DNA of 64,000 nucleotides from Mucilaginibacter xinganensis (GTDB lineage Bacteria; Bacteroidota; Bacteroidia; Sphingobacteriales; Sphingobacteriaceae): contig JAMFSA010000194.1 in NCBI GenBank assembly GCA_026225055.1, positions 124,001-188,000 on the forward strand, written 5' to 3'. Both the position numbers and the translations under genes were made by a program. Within the stretch, counting starts at the first letter, position 1; each line of letters starts with the position of its first letter. This document shows positions 54,207-62,535 of this stretch, piece after piece. The notes under the pieces are model-generated. The model worked only from the letters and a program-made list of their open reading frames with translations. It searched no databases and was not told the origin of the DNA.

Positions 54207-55366
54207 ATGAAAGCAGCAGTATTTCACAAACCCGGCAAGATCACTTACGATACAATGCCGGACCCGCGCATTGAGCTGGCGACCGACGTTATTTTAAAAG
54301 TTACCTCAACCGCCATTTGCGGATCCGACCTTCACATCCTGAGCGGAGCGGTACCGCAAAAAGAACCGATGATTATGGGGCATGAATTTATGGGCATCGT
54401 CGAAGAGGTCGGAGCAGAAGTCAAGAACCTTAAAAAAGGCGACCGCATTGTGGTTCCTTTTCCTATCGCCTGTGGGCATTGCTTCTTTTGCCAGCACCAC
54501 GCGTCACCTGCCTGCGAAAACTCCAACTATAAACACTATGGACCAGATGGAGACATGGCCGATCAAAAAGGGGCTGCATTATTCGGGTATACTGATCTTT
54601 ACGGAGGCTACTCTGGCGGACAGGCAGAATATGTCAGGGTGCCGTATGCAGACATTAGTCCGCGTATCGTACCAGATAATATGACCGATGAACAGGTATT
54701 GTTTCTAACTGACATTTTCCCCACAGGTGGTCGGCTATTGACTGGGCGCAACTTAAAGGCGGTGAAGTGGTTGCCATCTTTGGCTCTGGCCCTGTCGGCC
54801 TAATGGCGCAAAAGGCGGCATGGATAAACGGTGCCAGCAGGGTAATTGCCATTGATCCTTTAAACTATCGTTTAGCAAAGGCAAAAGCCGTAAATAAAGT
54901 CGATACCCTTAATCCGCACGAAGTTGATGTTGTTGAGGCGATCCGTGAAATGACTGGCGGAAGAGGCGCAGATGTCTGTGTAGATGCTGTAGGTTTTGAG
55001 CCTGAGCGCGACCTGATGGATAAGGTGAAAGCAGCTGTTCACTTTGAGGCCGGCAGCATGAAGGTATTGGACATGGCTTTTAAGGCGGTAAGGAGGATGG
55101 GCACTGTTAGTATCATGGGTGTTTACGGATCTCCTTATGATAATTTCCCGCTGCACCGGATCTTCGATAAAGGAATCACGCTCAAAATGGGACAGGCTCC
55201 GGTACTGAATCATATCGATAAACTGATTGAGCTTGTTAAAGATAAAGTGGTATTGGACGATATTATTACACATACCTTACCGCTTAGCGAGGTGTCGCAC
55301 GCTTATGAGATCTTCCAGAAAAAGGAAGAAGATTGCGTAAAGGTTGTATTAAAGCCGGGAACATAG
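54207..55366 (+). pseudogene. Zinc-dependent alcohol dehydrogenase, one-base frameshift
   Basis: The first part reads ICGSDLHILSGAVP, GHEFMGIVEEVG and a structural-zinc Cys set (CGHCFFCQHHASPAC), and the second part MVAIFGSGPVGLMAQKA and VCVDAVGFEPERD. The frames meet near 54730: the sequence ACAGGTGGTCGGC would continue correctly as ACAGGTTGGTCGGC (Thr-Gly-Trp-Ser). So a single T loss breaks an otherwise full-length (about 386-residue) MDR protein of the formaldehyde dehydrogenase type. A sequencing error at this one site would restore it; the nearby broken genes make real decay more likely. Confidence 0.85.
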
Positions 55367-55412
55367 AATGGAAAAACAGTAAGAAAGTAAACCAATCATC
55401 AACTACACTATC

Positions 55413-56417
55413 ATGAAAAACGAAAACAAAATCAGCCGTCGTAAAGTAGTTGCCAGTCTTGGCGCAACCTTTGCTTTGGCCGCCGCTTCTCCTGCGCTGG
55501 CTATCGCCAGCGGGAAAGCCAAACCTTTTAGCGGTGCGGCAATTAGCGACCCTACAAAACTTTACCCTAAACCGCCATTTAAATTCCAGCCGCAGCCCTG
55601 GCCCGGACTGCAAAGTAAAATGGACCCGATGCCGGATTGCGGTGAATCAAGTTACAAGGGTTCGGGCCGTCTGACAGGCAGAAAAGCACTGATCACCGGC
55701 GGTGATTCGGGCATGGGCCGCGCAGCTGCTATTGCTTATGCTCGTGAAGGTGCCGATGTAGCGATCAATTATTATCCTACCGAAGAACAGGATGCGCAGG
55801 AAGTAATCGCGCTGATTAAAAGGGAAGGCAGAAAAGGAGTAGCTATACCTGGCGATCTACGCGATGAAGCATTCTGCAAACAATTGGTGCAAAAAGCGCT
55901 GAGCGAACTGGGCGGATTGGATATCATCGTAAGTAATGCAGGAAGGCCACAGGCAGCAGAATCTATTTTAGATGTGAGTACTGAAGAATTTGATTCCATT
56001 ATGAAAACAAATATTTATGCGCCCTTTTTTATTATCCGCGAAGCGCTACCGCATTTACCACCGGGATCGGCGATCGTTGCTACAACTTCTGAACAGGCTT
56101 ATAACCCTGATGCCTGGCTTTATGCTTACGGACAAACCAAAGCCGCAACCATGAATTATGTAAAATCCTTAGCGAAACAATTAGGCCCAAAAGGTATCCG
56201 CGTGAATGGTGTTGCGCCAGGCCCGGTGTGGACCGCTTTACAGGTTAGCGGTGGCACCACGCCGGATAAACAGCAAACCTTTGGCGACTGGACGATGTTT
56301 GGGCGTCCCGGTCAGCCTGCCGAGTTAGCCTCAATTTATGTCCAGTTAGCTGCGGCAGACGCCAGTTTTGCCACCGGGCAGATCTACGGTTCATCAGGCG
56401 GTGTAGGTCAACCTTAA
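55413..56417 (+). CDS. Tat-exported short-chain dehydrogenase (YghA-like)
   Basis: A 334-residue SDR with a twin-arginine leader (ISRRKVVASLGATFALAAAS). After an ~80-residue Pro-rich segment (PKPPFKFQPQPWPGLQ) comes the Rossmann motif ITGGDSGMGRAAA, SNAGRPQ, and the catalytic Tyr/Lys in YGQTK. The closest known type is the YghA/glucose-dehydrogenase-like SDR that many bacteria carry in stress-related clusters. It is intact and 46 bp after the broken alcohol dehydrogenase. It probably acts in the periplasm, if the Tat leader is functional. Confidence 0.9.
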   Translation: MKNENKISRRKVVASLGATFALAAASPALAIASGKAKPFSGAAISDPTKLYPKPPFKFQPQPWPGLQSKMDPMPDCGESSYKGSGRLTGRKALITGGDSGMGRAAAIAYAREGADVAINYYPTEEQDAQEVIALIKREGRKGVAIPGDLRDEAFCKQLVQKALSELGGLDIIVSNAGRPQAAESILDVSTEEFDSIMKTNIYAPFFIIREALPHLPPGSAIVATTSEQAYNPDAWLYAYGQTKAATMNYVKSLAKQLGPKGIRVNGVAPGPVWTALQVSGGTTPDKQQTFGDWTMFGRPGQPAELASIYVQLAAADASFATGQIYGSSGGVGQP

Positions 56418-56429
56418 TCCTGAAATTTT

Positions 56430-56944
56430 ATGAAAAATATAATCATGTTAATTTTAAGCGCGAGCCTTGCCATATGCAGGGCTAATGCGCAGGCTCCGGA
56501 TACCACAGCCAGGCATTTTATTATCATGGCCAGTATTGGCAATTTACAAGAAGCTGGATCAGGAAAACTTGCCGCGCAAAAAGCGACAAAAGCAGATGTA
56601 AGATCATTTGGGCAGATGATGGTGATGGATCACAGCGATGCCGAACAAAAGCTATTACAATTGGTCAAAACAAAAGGGGTTACCAGATCCCTGCAGAAGC
56701 GACGGATACGCCACCGCCTGACCTTAACCTTTCTAAAGCTTCCGGCGACGACTTTGACCGGATGTATATTCATGCCATGGTCTCGGGCCACCGGAGCACG
56801 GTAATGATGTTCCAGGATTATGCGCTGACTGGCAAAGATCCTGTAGTAAGATCTTTTGCGGAGCAAACGCTGCCGACGCTTAAGGCGCATTTGGCTGCAA
56901 TAAATGCGCTGGATGTAAAATATAAAAATTTAGCGGTCAAGTAA
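56430..56944 (+). pseudogene. DUF4142 protein, frameshifted
   Basis: A signal peptide (ICRANAQ end) and the DUF4142 pattern: FIIMASIGNLQEAGSGKLA, FGQMMVMDHSDAEQKL in the first frame; DFDRMYIHAMVSGHRSTVMM and LPTLKAHLAAINAL in the second. The frame changes just after LLQLVKTKG, at the G4 run near 56679-56682. The family is a ferritin-like helical domain found in stress-related clusters. It lies 12 bp after the YghA-like gene. Confidence 0.8.
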
Positions 56945-56956
56945 AAAAGGAGGAAT

Positions 56957-57133
56957 TATGATTGGTACAATGGAGATTACCCGCCATCTTACAAAAATTA
57001 ACCAAAAAAGATTAGGGACAAAGCGAAAGAGATTGCCGATGAAGTATTGCGTACAACCGGAAATGAAGGAGACGCGATAGCTGCCGGCCTGAAACAGCGG
57101 CGCGCATTTAGGAAAGGAAAATCAGGATACTAA
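56957..57133 (+). pseudogene. Small DUF2188/YdaT-like protein, start lost and one stop
   Basis: One frame reads YDWYNGDYPPSYKN, TAA at 56999-57001, then PKKIRDKAKEIADEVLR, TTGNEGDAIAAGLKQRRAF and a stop at 57131-57133. The pattern GDYPPSYKN..KIR.KA.EIAN and a later EG.AIA.GL is that of a small stress-linked protein family. The ATG at 56958 is in another frame, so a start-proximal shift is present too. A Gln codon in place of TAA would restore the body. Confidence 0.6.
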
Positions 57134-57197
57134 AGCGGACAGCAAAAAAACAGGCTGGCGTGTGATAGGCTGTATATTATAAACCATAAATTCTACA

Positions 57198-57569
57198 GTG
57201 GTGACAAAAACGACAAAAAAATGGTCGGCAGATGTAACGGAACATAGCGATGCGATGGACCTGGAGAAAGATATCTTTAAATCGGGCGACCCGGAGAAGA
57301 TCGCTGCATCGTTAAAACACTCAGCAGAAACCAGCTCACGGCGAAAATCATCGCCATATCAAAGCGCCATGTCCATGCTGACCTTTTACGAGAACAGGGC
57401 CGGTAAAAATCTGAGCGCTGACGAAAAAGATACTTTGGAAAAAGCAAAAGGTAAGCTGAGGGAATTATTCGGTAAGGAGACAAAGATGATAAGTAACCAA
57501 AACACTCGAGTCGGTTGTAAATATGATTTTGAACCCAATTTGCTGAATAGTTGTAAGCATTGTTTATAA
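57198..57569 (+). CDS. DUF3175 protein with unusual C-terminal tail
   Basis: A 123-residue protein. The body matches DUF3175: TKKWSADVTEHSDAMDLEKD, KIAASLKHSAE, PYQSAMSMLTFYENRAGKNL and KGKLRELFGK. Most members end here, near residue 95; this one continues with MISNQNTRVGCKYDFEP and a Cys-containing end (SCKHCL), which may be read-through after a lost stop. The start is GTG (57198), with a second GTG next to it and no ATG in range. Function unknown; it often sits near stress-response genes. Confidence 0.7.
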   Translation: MVTKTTKKWSADVTEHSDAMDLEKDIFKSGDPEKIAASLKHSAETSSRRKSSPYQSAMSMLTFYENRAGKNLSADEKDTLEKAKGKLRELFGKETKMISNQNTRVGCKYDFEPNLLNSCKHCL

Positions 57570-57598
57570 CGTGTAAATGATATCGTGTGACGTGCAAA

Positions 57599-58004
57599 TC
57601 AGCTCCCTTCGCCAGTCTGCTGCATCCACATGGCCTAATACAGTGCCTTCTTTGCCAACGATTCGTCATGCGTTCCGGTATCACTATTTTTCCTTTTTCA
57701 AGTACGTAGATCCTGTTGGCAAATTTAATGGTTGATAGCCGGTGAGCCACCAGCACCGTAATATGATCGCCGGAATCGGTGATTTCTTGAATGGTTTTGG
57801 TGATTTTTTTTTTGTAAATGAATCCAGCGCAGATGTCGCTTCATCGAAGATCAGGATGTCAGGCTGATTTATTAATCAAATGATCTACTATTTTGCCGGT
57901 GATAAGCGGATCAACAAACGCTGCACCTGGTTGATGATGGTCATCAACAAAACCAGACCGGCGTAACCTTTATGCTCAGTCAGATAGTATAACAATGTCC
58001 TCAT
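57599..58004 (-). pseudogene. ABC exporter reduced to its two ends
   Basis: The minus strand begins MRTLLYYLTEHKGYAGLV and reaches DPLITGKIVDHLIN (in a shifted frame), typical of the first helix region of MsbA-type exporters. It then passes directly, near 57868-57878, to DILIFDEATSALDS (Walker B and D-loop) and VLVAHRLSTIKFANRIYVLEKG (H-loop), and ends KKALY, TAG at 57635-57637, AMWMQQTGEGS. Some 400 residues, including Walker A and most of the membrane domain, are missing, so there was an internal deletion plus several frameshifts. Confidence 0.8.
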
Positions 58005-58232
58005 ATATCTTTCCCCCTATGCAGCCGTAAATCGAACCAAATGTTAACAGGAAGATGTGCGCATGTTTACGGGTAACAATAATTTCACTAACAAAATACA
58101 GTGACTTTTAATTAATGAAATTAATTCTCACCTGTATTCAAAAAACTACAAAGTGATGTGAAAGATAATATTGGCCAATCGCAAATTCTTTATGGCATAC
58201 TTTTCGTATTCGGAAGAATATATCAAATTATT

Positions 58233-58616
58233 ATGGAAAACTCGGATACCATTACTGCACCGGATCAAATCCAGACAAATAATACACAAACGACTCCCCT
58301 ACAGTTTTACAATGAAAACGCGTCAGTGGTATACACGGATGATCATGGACAGCAATTCGATACGTTTGTCATTTTCGGTACGGACAGGGCGACCGGTCTG
58401 ACCCATATCAACCATGAGAATTTGCAGGTGCCTCCAGGTAACTTGGCCCTGCATCCAAAATCAATTTCCAAGTATCACTTGCCGATTGACGATGCCTTCA
58501 GTTTCGAAATGCTAAAGAAATTAAAAGAAAAGCATGCGAACCCGGTTAAGCCACTAATGAAAGAGACTGTTAAGAATGATGTGCCCATGATTTTGACATG
58601 GGCAAAGGCATCTTGA
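58233..58616 (+). CDS. Hypothetical protein, about 127 residues
   Basis: I chose the ATG at 58233 (MENSDTITAPDQIQTNN); a GTG at 58158 would add 25 mostly hydrophobic residues. The N-terminus is Thr/Gln/Asn-rich and looks disordered. The centre has a beta pattern (ASVVYTDDHGQQFDTFVIFG) and the end is Lys-rich. No family recognised. It is not overlapped by any competing gene and lies between two intergenic gaps. Confidence 0.5.
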   Translation: MENSDTITAPDQIQTNNTQTTPLQFYNENASVVYTDDHGQQFDTFVIFGTDRATGLTHINHENLQVPPGNLALHPKSISKYHLPIDDAFSFEMLKKLKEKHANPVKPLMKETVKNDVPMILTWAKAS

Positions 58617-58757
58617 TATTATTAAATATTAAGCAGGAAGATAGCATGGAAAACTTGGTGCATATAGTAAGACATTCAGGAAACAAAGCTGCCTTATAAT
58701 TTAAACGTTTAGGGCCCATGGTTAATGAATTAGTTGCATACTATAAAAAAGAAAAAT

Positions 58758-58979
58758 ATGAAAACCATTATGATGTTTGCAGTAAGTATATTTGCAACTT
58801 TAATAATTTCAAGTTGCATGGGTCATAAAGTAGATGCTAACAATGTTACCGATACCGGAGCCACATCTCCTGGTATTTCAACAGACTCAGGGACAAAAAA
58901 GCATGATTCGACAAAACTGTCAACCGACAACGGCAATGTCAAAAAGACGGCTGACTCGTTGAGAAACCCGGTAAAGTAG
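58758..58979 (+). CDS. Small lipoprotein
   Basis: A 73-residue lipoprotein from the ATG at 58758 (MKTIMMFAVSIFATLIISSC, lipobox ISSC). The mature 50-odd residues are Ser/Thr/Asp/Lys-rich and disordered (DSGTKKHDSTKLSTDNGN). The longer frame from a TTG at 58734 is less likely because the signal peptide starts at the internal Met. An 8-bp inverted repeat (GCTATCCC/GGGATAGC at 58980-58987 and 59005-59012) follows the stop directly, without a T run. Confidence 0.65.
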   Translation: MKTIMMFAVSIFATLIISSCMGHKVDANNVTDTGATSPGISTDSGTKKHDSTKLSTDNGNVKKTADSLRNPVK

Positions 58980-59149
58980 GCTATCCCAAATCTAAAAACA
59001 AAAAGGGATAGCTGATCTACCCTTATTGGTAAAGTTGTTACAGTAAGGTATGCCGAATGGTTTTCTATTCGTAATAAGTTCCGTCCCGGCTAAGTAATTA
59101 GTTGTTGACAGCTGGATAGTACAAAGTGGTTACCTTTCCGCACCTCGCT

Positions 59150-59518
59150 TTATTTCGACAAAGTTTCATATATAACACGTTCCAAATCGTCGAGGTCAAA
59201 TGGTTTAGCCAACGAAGCGTCGGCTCCAGCCTGCTCTTTTAAAGTTTGAATATCGCTGTTTGCTGAAAAGTAGATGACAGGAATTTTTTTTAATTCATTA
59301 ACGCTTTTTAATTGCCGGGTAGCGGCAATGCCACCTTCTTCCGGGATCCAGTTGTCCATTAAAATTACTGAAGGTTTTATTTGAGATACTTTTTGGATAA
59401 TATTACTGCAATCGGGAAATACATAGACCTGCCAGCCTTTTTCTTCTAAGATATAACTACAGATCGCTAAGATGTCTTCATCATCATCAAATATGATGAC
59501 TTTTTTTTCTTCATTCAT
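59150..59518 (-). CDS. Single-domain receiver, last gene of the stressosome operon
   Basis: About 122 residues from the ATG at 59516-59518, just past the kinase stop at 59520. It has acidic pocket DDDEDIL, phospho-acceptor Asp in VILMDNWIPEEGG (Asn instead of the usual Val/Ile-Arg after it), and Lys in ASLAKPFDLDDL. No output domain, so it must act through protein contacts or relay. Its place after the kinase marks it as the probable acceptor of stressosome-controlled phosphate flow. Confidence 0.9.
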   Translation of the reverse strand: MNEEKKVIIFDDDEDILAICSYILEEKGWQVYVFPDCSNIIQKVSQIKPSVILMDNWIPEEGGIAATRQLKSVNELKKIPVIYFSANSDIQTLKEQAGADASLAKPFDLDDLERVIYETLSK

Positions 59519-59519
59519 A

Positions 59520-60716
59520 TCAGTTATTTGCAAGCGGTATACTAAAAAAGAACTTAGAACCCTCTCCGAGAGTGCTCTCCACCCAAATTTTGCCTCGGTG
59601 ATCGGTGATAATTTTGGAAGTGATATATAAACCCATTCCAAGGCCAGCATGGCTTTTCAGGACGTCCTTTGCACGGTAAAATTTGTCAAAAACAGATTTC
59701 ATCGTGTCTTCAGCCATACCACGTCCGTTATCAGCAACACTGATGATTACTTCTCCAGTACCGGATAGCAGCGTTGTTATAACAATGCTTGTGTTTCTTT
59801 CAGAATATTTGCCGGCATTGCTTAATAGATTATTCAAAACCTGTTCCATCCTCAATTCGTCAATCAATACTTTAACATCCTCGCAAAAATTAACGGTAAA
59901 CTCGTGATTCGGAAGAATATGGCGCATGACGGCAATCTGTGTAAGTAAAAAATTATTTAGGCTAACAGGTTGAATATTATATTGAAGATTTCCATTTTCA
60001 ATCTTAGATATATCCAATAGTTGCTGTACCAGTGTCATCAACTTACTGGATTGGAAATCTATTTTTGTTAACAGCCCGCGCAGGTGATCGCTGACAGGTT
60101 CCTTAGCTGCCATTGCCATTTGAGTGTAGGCTTTCAACACGGTCATCGGCGTTTTCAACTCATGGCTGGCTATGGAAATAAATTCTGTTTTCTTTTCGTC
60201 GACCAGTTTCGATTGGCGCAGTTCAGCTTCCTGCTCACTGGCTATCCGGTTAAGCGCTGCATGCCGTTGTTTTATTTCTTCATAGGCATTTATCGGCAAC
60301 TCTTCAGCAAAGTCTTTTTTCAGCAAATTGATCTTTACCGGGTCAAGTTTCAATGATCGCGGCAGGCCAAGCCTCATCGTGATGATGTTCCTTGTTTCAG
60401 TTTCTGATAATTCGAATTCCGGCACCAGTTTTTGAGCGTAATAAAAACCTGCATCAGTGTTTGTAAAGCGAATCTCTTTGTCAAAGGTGACCGTAGCGAC
60501 GAGGCTGTAGCGTATTTTGCTTTGTTCCAGGCCGATCTCCAGTGCACCATCGTCGGTATGTTCGATCACTGTGCGGGCGATTTCTGATACCGCTGTAGCG
60601 AACGTAGTTTGGGTCGCGACAGTCAGCCCAAGCCGCTCAGCAACCTTCATGGACCGTTTATGTGCAAGCACAAGGTCCATTTCATTTTCTAATGATATCG
60701 AAACAACTTTAATCAT
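59520..60716 (-). CDS. Histidine kinase with N-terminal degenerate RsbT-like domain
   Basis: A 398-residue soluble protein. Residues about 1-135 resemble RsbT-type ATPases (ATQTTFATAVSEIARTVIEH), but the N-box Asn is Thr49 and the G boxes are absent (only MRLGLPRSL near 114-122), so ATP binding there is unlikely. Residues about 170-240 are HisKA with phospho-His185 in FISIASHELKTPMTV, and about 285-395 are HATPase (NNLLSNAGKYS, VADNGRGM, GLGMGLYITSKI). A regulatory fold that docks STAS proteins therefore seems to be joined to a two-component kinase. Its start overlaps the SpoIIE-like gene by 4 bp. Confidence 0.88.
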   Translation of the reverse strand: MIKVVSISLENEMDLVLAHKRSMKVAERLGLTVATQTTFATAVSEIARTVIEHTDDGALEIGLEQSKIRYSLVATVTFDKEIRFTNTDAGFYYAQKLVPEFELSETETRNIITMRLGLPRSLKLDPVKINLLKKDFAEELPINAYEEIKQRHAALNRIASEQEAELRQSKLVDEKKTEFISIASHELKTPMTVLKAYTQMAMAAKEPVSDHLRGLLTKIDFQSSKLMTLVQQLLDISKIENGNLQYNIQPVSLNNFLLTQIAVMRHILPNHEFTVNFCEDVKVLIDELRMEQVLNNLLSNAGKYSERNTSIVITTLLSGTGEVIISVADNGRGMAEDTMKSVFDKFYRAKDVLKSHAGLGMGLYITSKIITDHRGKIWVESTLGEGSKFFFSIPLANN

Positions 60717-61723
60717 CTCACTTTTGCAATTACTACCGACATATCATCATTACGGCGGGCGTGGTCCTTATAAATCGCCGCGGCCAGGACAGTCACGTCG
60801 TATTTATACATCATTGGGTACCTGGTCATATCGATACGGGTTTTAATGCCATCTGAACACAACATAGCCTGATTGTACTCCTCTGCTGCATATTCCTGGT
60901 CATTCATAGTACCCGGAATATTATGGCCGACAATTCCGTTGTATGACATGTGATTTTTGAAATTTACAGGTCCGGACATTCTCAATGCAATATTACCGAC
61001 GCCAGCGGTCGTCCAAACCTTCCTTGACAGATCATAGGCGAGAATATTAATTACTGCACCCCTGGTTTTCTTGATGGCATTATGGATAAAACGAATAGTT
61101 TGAGTAGGGCTGTAGTCAGGAAACACTTTAAAGGCCGTTTCAGCTTCATTGATTGCCAGGTTTGCTTCCGGTCCATGCCCTAATCCGTCCGCCAGCATCA
61201 TTTTAAGATATTTATCAGTTTTTTTGTAGGTAAAACCGTCACCGCTTGTTTTTTCACCGGGTTTGTAAACAACAATCGGGCGCATGATGACTTCGTTCTT
61301 TACTTTTACTTTTTCCGGATCATTATATACTCTGCTAAGCACGATGGTTCCCCAGCCAATCTGTGAATACAGTTCAAAAGTATCAGACAGCCGCTTCATA
61401 CTTCCTAAGCCGTGCCCAAGCGTATTGGAAGTAGACACGCCATCCTGCATCATTTTCGCCGGGTTCATCATGCCCGGACCGTTATCGATGCTGATCAGTT
61501 CAATATAGGGTGACCCGCCATTATTAAAAACGCCCAGTAGCAATTCGCCATCATCGCTGTATTTAAACAGGTTAGAAGTCATTTCCGCCACGATCAAGTC
61601 AAGCGCACTGATTCGCGAGGGATTCATGCCTGCCTCTGTAGCTTTTTTATGGATCTCTTTTTTTATAAGTGAGAAATAACTCCGGTCATCAGCTGTAAAA
61701 CTTGTATGTGTCGCGTCAACCAT
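60713..61723 (-). CDS. HATPase-SpoIIE/RsbX-type phosphatase fusion
   Basis: A 336-residue protein. Residues about 1-140 form an RsbT/RsbW-like ATPase (LDLIVAEMTSNLFKYSDDGE; ISIDNGPGMMNP; LGHGLGSMKRLSD). Residues about 145-336 form a PP2C/SpoIIE phosphatase of RsbX type (LKMMLADGLGHGPEANLAIN; QAMLCSDGIKTRI; RRNDDMSVVIAKVR). RsbX in Bacillus dephosphorylates RsbS and RsbR and resets the stressosome. Here the phosphatase carries its own ATPase domain, so kinase and phosphatase may sit on one chain. It overlaps the RsbT gene upstream by 8 bp and the kinase gene downstream by 4 bp. Confidence 0.88.
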   Translation of the reverse strand: MVDATHTSFTADDRSYFSLIKKEIHKKATEAGMNPSRISALDLIVAEMTSNLFKYSDDGELLLGVFNNGGSPYIELISIDNGPGMMNPAKMMQDGVSTSNTLGHGLGSMKRLSDTFELYSQIGWGTIVLSRVYNDPEKVKVKNEVIMRPIVVYKPGEKTSGDGFTYKKTDKYLKMMLADGLGHGPEANLAINEAETAFKVFPDYSPTQTIRFIHNAIKKTRGAVINILAYDLSRKVWTTAGVGNIALRMSGPVNFKNHMSYNGIVGHNIPGTMNDQEYAAEEYNQAMLCSDGIKTRIDMTRYPMMYKYDVTVLAAAIYKDHARRNDDMSVVIAKVR

Positions 61724-62129
61724 TGGCCCATTTTATTATCGTTATTACTGTACCTTCGCCTATTTTGCTTTTGATGTCAAATTCGTTAACGAGCCTTTTG
61801 GTACCGGGAAGTCCCAAACCCAGACTTTTACCTGTGGAGAATCCATCGCGCATGGCGGCAGTAATATCCGGGATACCGGGCCCGCGGTCCGAAAATGTTA
61901 AGCGAACTCCATTATTCCGACCGCTGGAAACCACCTCGATCAGGCAGACACCGCCATCGGCATAGCGCATCATATTGCGCACCAGTTCACTGCAGGCGGT
62001 GAGCAAGCGGGTCTGGTTGACCAGTCCCATTTTGATCTTGACAGCAGTTTCTTTGACCCGGTTTTTTAAGAAAACCACGTCCTGCTCTTTGAGTACCTGT
62101 ATCGTATCCTTACTGAGTGATAAAGTCAT
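61716..62129 (-). CDS. rsbT: RsbT-like serine/threonine kinase (switch protein)
   Basis: About 137 residues from the ATG at 62127-62129; the longer frame to 62171 lies wholly inside the RsbS gene. It shows the whole GHKL set: TACSELVRNMMRYADGG (N-box Asn), FSDRGPGIPD (G1) and SLGLGLPGTKRLVNEF (G2). RsbT phosphorylates RsbS and RsbR in the stressosome, is then released and turns on a partner. The gene overlaps rsbS by 20 bp, so translation is coupled. The usual RsbU target is not in the window; the fused phosphatase or the kinase with the RsbT-like domain could fill its place. Confidence 0.9.
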   Translation of the reverse strand: MTLSLSKDTIQVLKEQDVVFLKNRVKETAVKIKMGLVNQTRLLTACSELVRNMMRYADGGVCLIEVVSSGRNNGVRLTFSDRGPGIPDITAAMRDGFSTGKSLGLGLPGTKRLVNEFDIKSKIGEGTVITIIKWANG

Positions 62130-62523
62130 CGTCGGTCTGGTCTTCGTCTGCGTCCACTTCGGTCTCATCATTAATCATGGACCTGAGCAATTTCATACCT
62201 TTTTCCATATCCAAAGCGGTGTGCACACCTTTCAGCGGCAAGCCCAGCTCAATTAAAGTAATAGCTACTGCGGGCTGCATACCCACAACAACTGTTTCCG
62301 CATCCAGTATTTTGGACATACTGGCAATATTGCCGATGATCCGCCCCATAAATGAATCCACGATGGATACCGCAGAAATATCGATCAAAACTCCTTTAGC
62401 ACTTGTCTTGTTGACCATTTGCACGAGGTCAGCCTCCAGATTGAGGGCCAGCCGGTCATAAAGATCAACCTGAATAGATACCAACAAGTAAGCACCCAAC
62501 CGGAGAATAGGAATTTTATCCAT
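62110..62523 (-). CDS. rsbS: RsbS-like STAS protein of the stressosome
   Basis: A 137-residue STAS protein. It begins MDKIPILRLGAYLLVSIQVD and has the phosphorylatable Ser in DISAVSIVDSFMGRIIG followed by VVVGMQPAVAITLIELGL, as in Bacillus RsbS. An acidic tail (NDETEVDADEDQTDDDFITQ) extends the domain by about 20 residues, which is unusual for RsbS. It makes the core of the complex with RsbR and holds RsbT inactive. It lies 12 bp after rsbR. Confidence 0.92.
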   Translation of the reverse strand: MDKIPILRLGAYLLVSIQVDLYDRLALNLEADLVQMVNKTSAKGVLIDISAVSIVDSFMGRIIGNIASMSKILDAETVVVGMQPAVAITLIELGLPLKGVHTALDMEKGMKLLRSMINDETEVDADEDQTDDDFITQ

Positions 62524-62535
62524 TAGCTTAATGAG

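Noticed and set aside
43624..58004. Alternative genetic code to explain the in-frame stops
   Set aside because: TAA, TAG and TGA all end intact genes elsewhere in the window, and many of the broken genes have frameshifts as well.
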